DNA of 24,115 bases, taken from Eubacterium sp. (GTDB lineage Bacteria > Bacillota > Clostridia > Oscillospirales > Acutalibacteraceae). The stretch's first letter is position 1; each line of letters opens with the position of its first letter. The notes below the pieces were generated by a model. That model ran no database searches and was not told where the DNA came from. It saw only the letters and a program-made list of their open reading frames with translations. The position numbers were made by a program, and so were the translations under genes. This document shows positions 17,520-24,115 of the stretch, one piece after another. Location of the stretch: positions 1 to 24,115 of the forward strand of contig JAILGO010000053.1 in the NCBI GenBank assembly GCA_024696725.1, in the 5' to 3' direction.

Positions 17520-19979
17520 TTATTTAATCTTAACCGCCTTCTTGTACTTAGCCCATTTAGCGTACTGAACCTTACCGTTAATCTTCTTATAAGCGCGTAC
17601 TCTTATGTAATACTTCTTACCGCTCTTAAGCTTCTTGATAACCTTCTTAACGGTCTTTGCCTTCTTAATCTTAACGGTCTTTGTATTCTTACCCTTCTTG
17701 AACTTCTTAGAGGTTGAATACTGAATCTGATATCCGTTAACGTTCTTAACCTTTGCAAGAGTTACGGTCATCTTTTTCTTAGCCGGCTTAACCTTCTTAA
17801 CCTTGGTGTTCTTAAGCTTCGGAACAGCCACGGTATAAGAATCGTCGCCCTCAACGCAGGTATAAGTTCTTACGCCCTTAGCCTTAAAGGTCGGCTGCTT
17901 TGTAACCTCGTCCATATACATATGGCCCGTAGCCCTAACCGAATGACTGTTCTCTGTGCCGCAGAATATACACGTATTGCTTATACTACCAGGTACGGTA
18001 CAGGTAGGATGAACGACTACCTCGTTATCAGGATTATAAGTGTGGCCGGGAGTAGTGAACTTAACGCGAATGCTTAACGTGTCGCCGCTGCCGCTTGTGG
18101 AAACATCGGTACAGCCTTCTACTGTTGCATAAGCTGCTACTGAAAATGCATAGCCGTCTGTTGCCTGAACTACCGCGGTTGCAGTATATTCTTTTCCGCA
18201 CTCAAAAGCACTGTCCGCATCCCAGCTTAAAGCTATTTTCTTTACGCCAAATTGATTGTTAAGAATAAAATCATTAATAGGATACTGACCGCCTACAGGA
18301 GGAACGATGCCGCTTAAACTTACGGTTGAAATATATCTTGAAGGCGTTTTATAAGTTGCTGTTATGCTGCTTATTTTACTGTCTGCATCAATTATGTAAT
18401 CAGCGCCGAATTCATTGATAACGGTAACATCCTTTTTGGCAACATATGAATAAGCATTATTTATAATGTAAAGTTTGTATTCCGAACTTGCTTCTATTGC
18501 AGTAGCACGGGCAGCATTTACATCTCCGCCGCCTACGAGAGACCATGTTCCGCCGCTTCTCTGGAAGCTGTAATAATTCGTGCTGGTATAATAGAAAGTA
18601 ACCGAAATATCAGTTTCAGTGCCATTAAACTGATAGCCGATACCGTCAAGAACATCGCCTATTGTGAGTCCGAGTCTAACTTCGGGAAGGGTTACGGTTG
18701 TTGGCTGAGCGCCGACACAGGTATAGGTATAAGTTGCCGTTACGTGACGAGCAGTAACATCCGTGCTTACCGGTAAAATGTCATCAGCGTAAGATGACTG
18801 AATTGAAGGACCGGAAGGCGTGTTGAAATAATAATGCTCTTTTGCATTTATATCAAGCACTGCATAATAAGTTTGACCCGCTTCAAATTTTGTTCCTGCG
18901 GGCAAAGCAGTTCCGCCTACCGAACCTTTATACCATGTTGTTGTAATTGTTGCTTTTTCTCTATCGCTACCTTTAAATCCGAGACCTGTTACAACATTTC
19001 CTTCAACACAAGGAATGTCATCCATTCTGAGCGATAAAACCTCGGTATCGGTAGTAGCGATTGATTTTGTTGAACCGCAGACACCACAGGTATAAAGAAT
19101 ATAGCTTCCCTTATCTTCGCCGGCATTATAGGTATGAGCGGTTTTCTCTACCTCTTCACCGCACATATCGCAAACCTTCCAGTGATAGTCATAATCCTTC
19201 TCCCATTCACCGGTAGCTGCAGCATGCGGGCAGGCGATTTCAATACCGTCGGCATTTACGAAAGCGTACTTGCCGTCGTTGCTTACGAGATAGGGATTGA
19301 ACTTTTTATTATCAATTCTGATAGTATGCTTAGTTGTGAAAGCATAGCCGTCTTTAGCGGTAAGAATCATACTAACGCCATAGCTTCCGTAGGTTGCAAC
19401 GGAACCGATGTCAATATTCTGACCGTTTCTTCTTACTGCAGTAAGCTGGAAGCCTTCAATAGACGTATAGTTTAAGCCGTAGGTGTTCTGGTCAATCGGC
19501 TGACCGCTGTAAATTCTTCCTGTAAAGAGAACCGTATCGGGAACATAGTTCTGAGGACAGGCACCGAAATCGTACTGAACCTCAATTTCATCGTCGGCGT
19601 CGTTGCTGAACTTGAAAACAGTAGCTTTTGCGCCGTTTACATAGCCGTCGGTAGCGCCGTATTTATCGTCGTAAATATAGCCGGCGGGCGCCTTAACCTT
19701 AACGGTAACGCGGTATTTATGACCTGCGATAAATGTATCGCTCACACCAATCGTCTGCCAGTCCGACACATTCAAGTCGAACCACATAACGCGCAAAACG
19801 GTACCGCCGTTTGAATCGGTTACGTCTCCCTCTTTGTCAGTTTCACTGCCCGAGGAAGGAGCCGTAACGGTAAGATAAACATCCTTTGTCATCGGCACTG
19901 CCTGAGCGTTGAACGTAAGCCCTGCCGTAATACTTGTAAGCATTACTAATGACAGGAGAATTGATAAAACCTTTTTCAT
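17520..19979 (-). CDS. Large secreted surface protein with Ig-like repeats, CxxC modules and FN3-like tail
   Basis: An 819-residue exported protein. The signal peptide MKKVLSILLSLVMLTSITAG is cleaved near FNAQA. I see about five diverged beta-sandwich repeats (about 30-140, 145-235, 315-400, 425-525, 550-645), each ending in a pattern like aGxxYxxxvxixAxxGYxF (AGHKYRVTVKVKAPAGYIYD; CGKEYTATAVVQATDGYAF). Between and after them sit Cys modules (VCDMCGEE, YTCGVCGS, HPTCTVPGSISNTCIFCG). The last 95 residues are an extremely lysine-rich FN3-like domain ending YYIRVRAYKK...YAKWAKYKKAVKIK, with nearly all Lys encoded by AAG, unlike the mixed use in the other surface genes. That suggests high expression. 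The ribosome site GGAGGT stands 6 bases upstream. The role is probably a surface structural or adhesive protein; no enzymatic motif was seen. It lies directly downstream of the response-regulator gene. Confidence 0.86.
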   Translation of the reverse strand: MKKVLSILLSLVMLTSITAGLTFNAQAVPMTKDVYLTVTAPSSGSETDKEGDVTDSNGGTVLRVMWFDLNVSDWQTIGVSDTFIAGHKYRVTVKVKAPAGYIYDDKYGATDGYVNGAKATVFKFSNDADDEIEVQYDFGACPQNYVPDTVLFTGRIYSGQPIDQNTYGLNYTSIEGFQLTAVRRNGQNIDIGSVATYGSYGVSMILTAKDGYAFTTKHTIRIDNKKFNPYLVSNDGKYAFVNADGIEIACPHAAATGEWEKDYDYHWKVCDMCGEEVEKTAHTYNAGEDKGSYILYTCGVCGSTKSIATTDTEVLSLRMDDIPCVEGNVVTGLGFKGSDREKATITTTWYKGSVGGTALPAGTKFEAGQTYYAVLDINAKEHYYFNTPSGPSIQSSYADDILPVSTDVTARHVTATYTYTCVGAQPTTVTLPEVRLGLTIGDVLDGIGYQFNGTETDISVTFYYTSTNYYSFQRSGGTWSLVGGGDVNAARATAIEASSEYKLYIINNAYSYVAKKDVTVINEFGADYIIDADSKISSITATYKTPSRYISTVSLSGIVPPVGGQYPINDFILNNQFGVKKIALSWDADSAFECGKEYTATAVVQATDGYAFSVAAYATVEGCTDVSTSGSGDTLSIRVKFTTPGHTYNPDNEVVVHPTCTVPGSISNTCIFCGTENSHSVRATGHMYMDEVTKQPTFKAKGVRTYTCVEGDDSYTVAVPKLKNTKVKKVKPAKKKMTVTLAKVKNVNGYQIQYSTSKKFKKGKNTKTVKIKKAKTVKKVIKKLKSGKKYYIRVRAYKKINGKVQYAKWAKYKKAVKIK

Positions 19980-20028
19980 ATTTTTACCTCCAAAATAAAC
20001 TGATTAAAAGGTATAATCTTTCTATGTT

Positions 20029-20073
20029 ATTATAATATAGACAACAAATAAAATCACTGGCACAAGTGCTAGT
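20029..20073 (-). promoter_or_regulatory. Promoter with an adjoining palindrome, upstream of the 819-codon surface protein
   Basis: Minus-strand TATAAT at 20034-20029 has no good -35 hexamer 17 bases upstream. Instead an 18-base imperfect palindrome, ACTGGCAC-AA-GTGCTAGT (20056-20073, one mismatched pair), covers and extends past the -35 position. A weak -35 plus an inverted repeat just upstream is the layout of an activator-dependent promoter. The adjacent LuxR/NarL-type regulator (20100-20726) is an obvious candidate. The link is inferred. Confidence 0.45.
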
Positions 20074-20086
20074 AACAAATAAATAA

Positions 20087-20108
20087 AAGGACTGAAATAT
20101 CAGTCCTT
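20087..20108 (-). terminator. Intrinsic terminator of the signalling operon
   Basis: Minus strand AAGGACTGA, loop TATT and TCAGTCCTT, then TTATTTATTT. The stem overlaps the response-regulator stop codon at 20102-20100. It separates the signalling genes from the surface-protein gene, which must therefore have its own promoter. Confidence 0.82.
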
Positions 20109-20726
20109 CAAAGTTGTAACAATTAGCTTGTTTTCTATTACGGCGGCAAGGAGCTCGTGCTTATTGTTAAAGCCGCCCTTTTCAACAATCTGGTCAAGGT
20201 TCCACCTTACGCCGTTTTTTGATAAACCGAGTTCTTTAGCGATTTCGTCATAGGTCATACCCATAACGAAGCGGCGGAGAATCTGTATCTGACGCGGCGT
20301 TATTTCCGAGGAAAACATATTTTTAAGCTCGACGCTCGGGCTTTCGTCGGGAAAGACCTTTTCGCCCTTTACGGTTCTTCTTATAACGTCGAGAAGCTCC
20401 TCCTCGCCGTGGTCCTTATACCAAAGGCTGTCAGCGGCGCCCGTCTTTGCGCGAACGAGAACGTCGGGGTCGATAAGAGAGGTAACTACGACGACCTTCG
20501 TTTTTCCGTTTTTTCTTATTCGCTCGCCGACGGAAAGCCCCGAATGGTTATGCGCCGTCTGAACGTCCATAAGGACTACGTCGACCTTATATTTTTTACA
20601 TATTTCTTCCGCCTCAAAGGCATCCTTTAAGGAGGCGGTAAGAGCAAAGTCCTTTTCCCCGCTTATCATATTAACAAGATGATTCAGCATATAGAGGTTG
20701 TCCTCAACAATTACGGTATTTATCAT
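20100..20726 (-). CDS. Response regulator, NarL/LuxR family
   Basis: A 208-residue DNA-binding response regulator. The receiver domain (1 to about 120) has the acidic pair E8-D9 in VIVEDN, phospho-acceptor D54 in VVLMDVQ, T82 in VVTS and K104 in WYKD. All the switch residues are present, so it should be phosphorylatable. The LuxR-type helix-turn-helix spans about 140-200 (EITPRQIQILRRFVMGMTYD, then EIAKELGLSKNGVRWNLDQI). I chose the ATG at 20726, 8 bases after GGGAG and two bases past the kinase stop; the in-frame GTG at 20732 is too close to the ribosome site. It is cotranscribed and coupled with the kinase. The nearest likely target is the surface-protein promoter at 20029-20073. Confidence 0.94.
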   Translation of the reverse strand: MINTVIVEDNLYMLNHLVNMISGEKDFALTASLKDAFEAEEICKKYKVDVVLMDVQTAHNHSGLSVGERIRKNGKTKVVVVTSLIDPDVLVRAKTGAADSLWYKDHGEEELLDVIRRTVKGEKVFPDESPSVELKNMFSSEITPRQIQILRRFVMGMTYDEIAKELGLSKNGVRWNLDQIVEKGGFNNKHELLAAVIENKLIVTTLKD

Positions 20727-20728
20727 CG

Positions 20729-21952
20729 TCACATCTCCCTCGGTAAAATAATTTCAAGCATAAAGACGGGGCTTGAATAAACGTTCATTTTTCCGCCTGC
20801 GCTCTCGGTTTTTCTTCTGAGTAACGAAAGTCCTCCGCCCTCGGTAATTCCGTTCTTTGGAACGTCACCGTTATCGGTAAAGCGGGCGGTAACGGTATCG
20901 CCGCCGCCGATAATTTTAACAAACAGTTTAGTCGCTTTAGCGTGTTTTATACAATTAGTAATACTTTCGTCGGCTGCGGCAGTAATGAGCCTTTCCTGCT
21001 TTTCGCTGAGCTTTTCGGCTGACTCAACGATAAGCTCAACGCCCATACTTTCAGCCTTTTCGCGAGCCTCGTCAAGAGTTGAAAGCCTTTTATCGACGCG
21101 GTTATCGGCAAAATAGCCGACAGCGGTTTTTAACTGGGCAAGCTGATATTCCATATCGCCCGCGCTGCCGCCGTCCATTATCTTAGTAATGGCGATAAGG
21201 CTCGTGCCTATATCGTTATGAATCTGGGTTTTCAGGTTAAGCGATTCCTGCTCACGTATTCTTTCGGAAAGGCGCTCAAGCATTACGCGGATTTCTTCGT
21301 TAGTCTTTTTAAGCTCCGCGTTTTCCCTTTCAATAGCGGCGTTAGCCTCATAGAGCTGAGTAACGTCGGCGGCAGTAGTCTGAGTAAAGCCCTTCAGCGT
21401 ATCAGCCCTGAGAGCGTCGGTGGTTATACGCCAGATTTTTCCCGACGCGGTTTTATACTCGTGAGACGGGAGCGCCGCCCTGAGCTCCGTGAGAGTACAG
21501 GGATAAACGCCAGAAGCGCTGAACGCAAGCTCCGACATAACGCGGTTAATAAGAATTATTCTCCCCTTTTCGTCGGCGAAGCAGATACCCGAATTAAGAT
21601 TATCGAGCGCCTGCTTTATCGACGACGGCGTCAGGCGGTTTTTATTTTTAACGTATTCCCTTCTGCTCTGAACGGCGGCGTACGCTGCCACGCCGATAGA
21701 CAGAAGCAATACTGCAGCGAAAGGTATATTCACGTAACGCGCGGCGCTTCCGTCGGAAGCTGCGGAGCTGCTCAGATATGCGAGAAATACCACAAGCGCC
21801 GTGAAAAGCGCTCCGTCGGTCAGGCAGTATTTTGCACTGCGCGTTGAAACGTATTTATAGATTACGAGCGCGAACTGAAGGGTTCCCGCAATAAACAGAA
21901 GCACGCAAAGCGCATATTGCAGGGAAAGGGCAAGAGACGAGAAGCTATACAT
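20729..21952 (-). CDS. Sensor histidine kinase with PAS-like domain (HisKA_3-like)
   Basis: A 407-residue membrane kinase. Three hydrophobic segments lie at about 12-34, 46-62 and 77-95. A PAS-like domain (about 110-200; LNSGICFADEKGRIILINRV) and a coiled coil (about 203-238) follow. The dimerisation and phosphotransfer segment has H245 in LKTQIHNDIGTSLIAI, the IHxDIG form of NarX-like kinases. The ATP-binding domain shows N333 in DESITNCIKHAKAT, DNG at 360-362 and GGGLSLLRRK at 372-381, so it looks active. The ATG at 21952 (MYSFSSLAL) overlaps the upstream stop as TGATG and has GGGAGGTG upstream; the GTG three bases earlier is less well placed. It is the presumed phosphodonor for the response regulator that follows. 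Confidence 0.93.
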   Translation of the reverse strand: MYSFSSLALSLQYALCVLLFIAGTLQFALVIYKYVSTRSAKYCLTDGALFTALVVFLAYLSSSAASDGSAARYVNIPFAAVLLLSIGVAAYAAVQSRREYVKNKNRLTPSSIKQALDNLNSGICFADEKGRIILINRVMSELAFSASGVYPCTLTELRAALPSHEYKTASGKIWRITTDALRADTLKGFTQTTAADVTQLYEANAAIERENAELKKTNEEIRVMLERLSERIREQESLNLKTQIHNDIGTSLIAITKIMDGGSAGDMEYQLAQLKTAVGYFADNRVDKRLSTLDEAREKAESMGVELIVESAEKLSEKQERLITAAADESITNCIKHAKATKLFVKIIGGGDTVTARFTDNGDVPKNGITEGGGLSLLRRKTESAGGKMNVYSSPVFMLEIILPREM

Positions 21953-23607
21953 CACCGCACCTCCCTTATCAGCTCAAGCGAACCGTCACGGATTACGCGG
22001 GCGTCGGGATATTGCGCAATAAACGAGTCGCTTATATCCGTGCAGTCGGTAAGAATATTAATTCTCAGCACGCCGTTGATATTACAGAGACGGAAGCTGA
22101 AATACCCCGCGTTCTCCATAACCGCCTCAACGGCGCTTTCAAAGAAATCGTACGAGTCCGAAAGCACTCTGCCCGAAACGTTTTCAAGCTGAGTATCAAC
22201 ATAATACGAGCCGTTGACTCCGACGAGCTTCAGCGCCCTTACGCTTTCGTTCAGCGCGCTCGTGAGCATAAGCTCGGGGAACGAGTCGGCGTACTCCATA
22301 GACAGAACGAAGTCCTTGCTTCGCTTGATATACGTTCCGAGAACGACGATTTTTGCGAGCGCACGGCGCTTTTCGTCCTCGGTTTCGGCCTCCTGATATG
22401 CGCTCACAAGGAGCTCTATTTCTTCAAGGCGGGACTGGGTTTTAGCCTGAAGCAAATCGTAGAGCCTGTTACGCTCCTCGACGGTTTTATGCGTCGCCTC
22501 TTTTTCGTACTCGACGCGTAGGAGGGCGTTTCTTTCGTAAAGCTCCTCGCGGCGCTCCTCAAGCGTTTCGCGCAGGTTGAGAAACTCCTCGACGTTTTCG
22601 GTCCACACGGCGTAGCCGCCGTCAACGGGCATATTATGAAGGAGCTTTCCGTTATCTAAAACGACGGGCTTTTCCTCTGCGCGCTTTACGTCCGCAACCT
22701 CAAGAGGCTCGGCGGCGCTAGCTTTAAAAAACGCATTATATTCCCCGTCAAAAAGCTGAACGGGCGTGTCGGACGACGCGGTCAGAAGCTCGGCGTAGCG
22801 GGTATTCGACTGAACGAGTCCGCACTGAATACACGCCTCAAAAAAGGCGGTGAACACAAGGCAGTATACGATTGAGAGGTCGCCGAGATAATTGATTACG
22901 AACGGAATACGCGTTGCATAAAGCACCGTATACGCTATGCCTGCGGCAAAAGGAATCAGCGGAGCGAGCTGATACCTTCGGCTTTTGGGAAGACGGGATT
23001 TAACCGTCATAACCGCAAGCGCTGAAATTGAGCAGACAACTATCCACGCGATAATAGTATAGTACACGGCGCCGTACTTATAGTCAAAGGCGCTGTCAGC
23101 CGTGAACGCGCCGTTAAAGCTGAACACGAGCCCGTGTAAATCGTTAGTCATAACGAGCGAAATAAGCGCAAACGCAGGGAGAAAAAGAAGCGCTGCGCTT
23201 CTTCTTACACGGTAGGCTTCGCTTTTTCCGAGATAAAATGACGTATAAAGAGCAAGAAGCGGAATCAGCACAAGCGGGATATAATACATATACCACAAAT
23301 ACCTTGACAAATCGGGGTTGATTACGTATCTGAAGCGGATTTCACGCAAGGCGAGCCAGAACACCATAAGCGCCGAAACTGCGGTAAGCAGGCGCTTCGT
23401 TCTTTCCTGCATTACGCGCTTGTCAACGCTTATTCCCCACACGGAGAATATTCCGATATAAATAAATATTCTTATACAGTTTAAAAACTTATTGAGAAAG
23501 CGGGCGTCGACGATAACGAGCTTCGTTAAGACGTTACAAAGAACAGCTACCGCGATAAGCACGGTAACAGCGGAAATAATCTCAGTAAGCTGTCTTTTTC
23601 TCTTCAC
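21952..23607 (-). CDS. Seven-to-eight-TM sensor with degenerate histidine-kinase core
   Basis: A 551-residue membrane protein. The N-terminal 265 residues contain about eight hydrophobic segments (about 10-31, 42-58, 71-88, 106-125, 137-153, 180-201, 214-231, 244-263), like the 7TM N-terminal domain of some Firmicute kinases. A PAS-like region (about 280-335) and a long coiled coil (about 338-378) follow. EERNRLYDLLQAKTQSRLEE aligns with the HisKA_3 pattern ERxRIAxxLHDxxxxxL, but Q387 stands at the histidine position and A388 at the following Asp. The C-terminus (EAVMENAGYFSF, LRINILTD) looks like a decayed ATP-binding domain without the DxG and glycine boxes. It starts at GTG with GGAG 7 bases upstream. 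Its stop overlaps the kinase start, so it probably senses a signal and controls that kinase. Confidence 0.84.
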   Translation of the reverse strand: MKRKRQLTEIISAVTVLIAVAVLCNVLTKLVIVDARFLNKFLNCIRIFIYIGIFSVWGISVDKRVMQERTKRLLTAVSALMVFWLALREIRFRYVINPDLSRYLWYMYYIPLVLIPLLALYTSFYLGKSEAYRVRRSAALLFLPAFALISLVMTNDLHGLVFSFNGAFTADSAFDYKYGAVYYTIIAWIVVCSISALAVMTVKSRLPKSRRYQLAPLIPFAAGIAYTVLYATRIPFVINYLGDLSIVYCLVFTAFFEACIQCGLVQSNTRYAELLTASSDTPVQLFDGEYNAFFKASAAEPLEVADVKRAEEKPVVLDNGKLLHNMPVDGGYAVWTENVEEFLNLRETLEERREELYERNALLRVEYEKEATHKTVEERNRLYDLLQAKTQSRLEEIELLVSAYQEAETEDEKRRALAKIVVLGTYIKRSKDFVLSMEYADSFPELMLTSALNESVRALKLVGVNGSYYVDTQLENVSGRVLSDSYDFFESAVEAVMENAGYFSFRLCNINGVLRINILTDCTDISDSFIAQYPDARVIRDGSLELIREVR

Positions 23608-23619
23608 GCTCTTTCTCCT

Positions 23620-24057
23620 TTATTTTATCTTTAACGTATTGAGGTATTCCTTCCACTCGGGAGTTATACGATAGCTTTCACGCGCTTTCTGAATAACTTT
23701 ATTATGAGTCCACACGTCGAGCCTTCTGTTTTCAATAAACGGAAGAACCGCCTCATACTGCTTAGCGAGCGCGGTCGCGAAATACCACGCAATCATCATA
23801 TTTACGTAGTATTCTTCGCTTCTTATACCGCTCACCGCTTCGGGATACTTTAATTCAAAATCATCGTCGAGAAAATGCTGCATAAGCATTTTAATACCGA
23901 AGCGCACGGTATAGGTTTTATCCGATTTCAGCCATTCGTCAATATAAGCAAGAAGCTCGGTTTTATGCTTTTTAAAGACCTTCGGCGAAAGCTGGTCGCA
24001 GGTTGCCCAGTTATCGACATAAGGCAGAAACCGGCAGGTTTCGTTTATGCAGCATTC
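23620..24057 (-). CDS. AlkD-like DNA alkylation repair protein, 5' part missing
   Basis: The C-terminal 145 residues of a HEAT-repeat DNA glycosylase-like protein that removes alkylated bases. Recognised marks are FLPYVDNWATCD, with the W and D four apart that correspond to the active-site Trp/Asp of Bacillus cereus AlkD (W109/D113). Others are YTVRFGIKMLMQHFLDDDFE, EEYYVNMMIAWYFAT and IQKARESYRITPEWKEYLNT, the usual AlkD-family tail. Full-length proteins have about 220-235 residues. Upstream of 24057 the sequence becomes the reverse complement of this same gene (23794-23851) and soon gives a TAG in frame (24102-24100), so the authentic N-terminus is absent from this window. The stop is 12 bases before the sensor start, so it may be cotranscribed with the signalling genes. 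Confidence 0.85.
   Translation of the reverse strand, partial: ECCINETCRFLPYVDNWATCDQLSPKVFKKHKTELLAYIDEWLKSDKTYTVRFGIKMLMQHFLDDDFELKYPEAVSGIRSEEYYVNMMIAWYFATALAKQYEAVLPFIENRRLDVWTHNKVIQKARESYRITPEWKEYLNTLKIK
23794..23851 (+). repeat. Inner arm of a perfect 58-base inverted repeat
   Basis: This part of the AlkD-like gene (encoding roughly PEAVSGIRSEEYYVNM) is the exact reverse complement of 24058-24115. The arms are separated by 206 bases. This copy is in the correct coding frame, so it is the original. Confidence 0.95.
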
Positions 24058-24115
24058 AAAGTATCCCGAAGCGGTGAGCGGTATAAGAAGCGAAGAATAC
24101 TACGTAAATATGATG
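24058..24115 (-). repeat. Outer arm of the 58-base inverted repeat at the window end
   Basis: Perfect reverse complement of 23794-23851, running to the last base of the window. It replaces the 5' part of the AlkD-like gene. Identity starts abruptly at 24058 (with AAAGTATCCC) and has no mismatch, as expected for a fold-back join at a contig end. A genuine inversion is possible but less simple. Confidence 0.95.

Noticed and set aside
24100..24102. Second in-frame TAG, in the AlkD-like gene
   Set aside because: It lies in the fold-back arm (24058-24115), which is not authentic coding sequence of this gene.

Overview
The window looks like a chromosome segment of a low-to-mid-GC, probably gut- or rumen-associated member of the Clostridia (Ruminococcus/Oscillospiraceae-like). 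This rests on GGAGG-type ribosome sites, Coat-F spore-coat-like proteins, a complete bacterial V/A-type ATPase operon in the classical ntpFIKECGABD order, and large secreted proteins with lysine-rich fibronectin-III-like C-termini. I cannot name a species. No tRNA, rRNA, CRISPR array, transposase or phage gene was seen. No stretch over about 300 bases is without a gene.

Region 1 (1-2554): the N-terminal two thirds of a GH2 beta-galactosidase runs leftward off the window. A 111-bp divergent spacer separates it from a rightward pair of small Coat-F-type genes, which ends in a terminator shared with the convergent genes on the right. Region 2 (2553-8614): three leftward secreted-protein genes (BspA-like/InlB-like surface protein, HEXXH metallopeptidase with two FN3-like domains, transglutaminase-like protein with one) lie behind one good sigma-A promoter. 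Region 3 (8698-17337): the nine-subunit V-ATPase operon G-I-K-E-C-F-A-B-D has its own promoter and a strong terminator. The K subunit carries the residues that bind Na+ in Enterococcus hirae, so this is probably a sodium pump or sodium-driven ATP synthase.

Region 4 (17483-20108): one 819-codon secreted repeat protein, with a palindrome beside its promoter. Region 5 (20087-24115): three overlapping signalling genes (membrane sensor with a kinase-like but histidine-less core, PAS-containing histidine kinase, LuxR/NarL response regulator), preceded by a partial AlkD-like DNA glycosylase gene. The regulator gene lies immediately upstream of the 819-codon surface protein, which makes that protein a plausible target.

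The main surprises are these. (1) The V-ATPase subunit I gene has an in-frame TAG just after TM7; the same frame continues into a perfectly conserved TM8 and tail. (2) The same gene appears to have ACG where the family's ATG start should be, six bases after a good ribosome site. (3) The last 58 bases of the window are a perfect reverse complement of 23794-23851, so the 5' end of the AlkD gene is replaced by a fold-back, most simply an assembly artefact. (4) The sensor of the three-gene system reads as a pseudokinase, with Gln at the phospho-acceptor His position.
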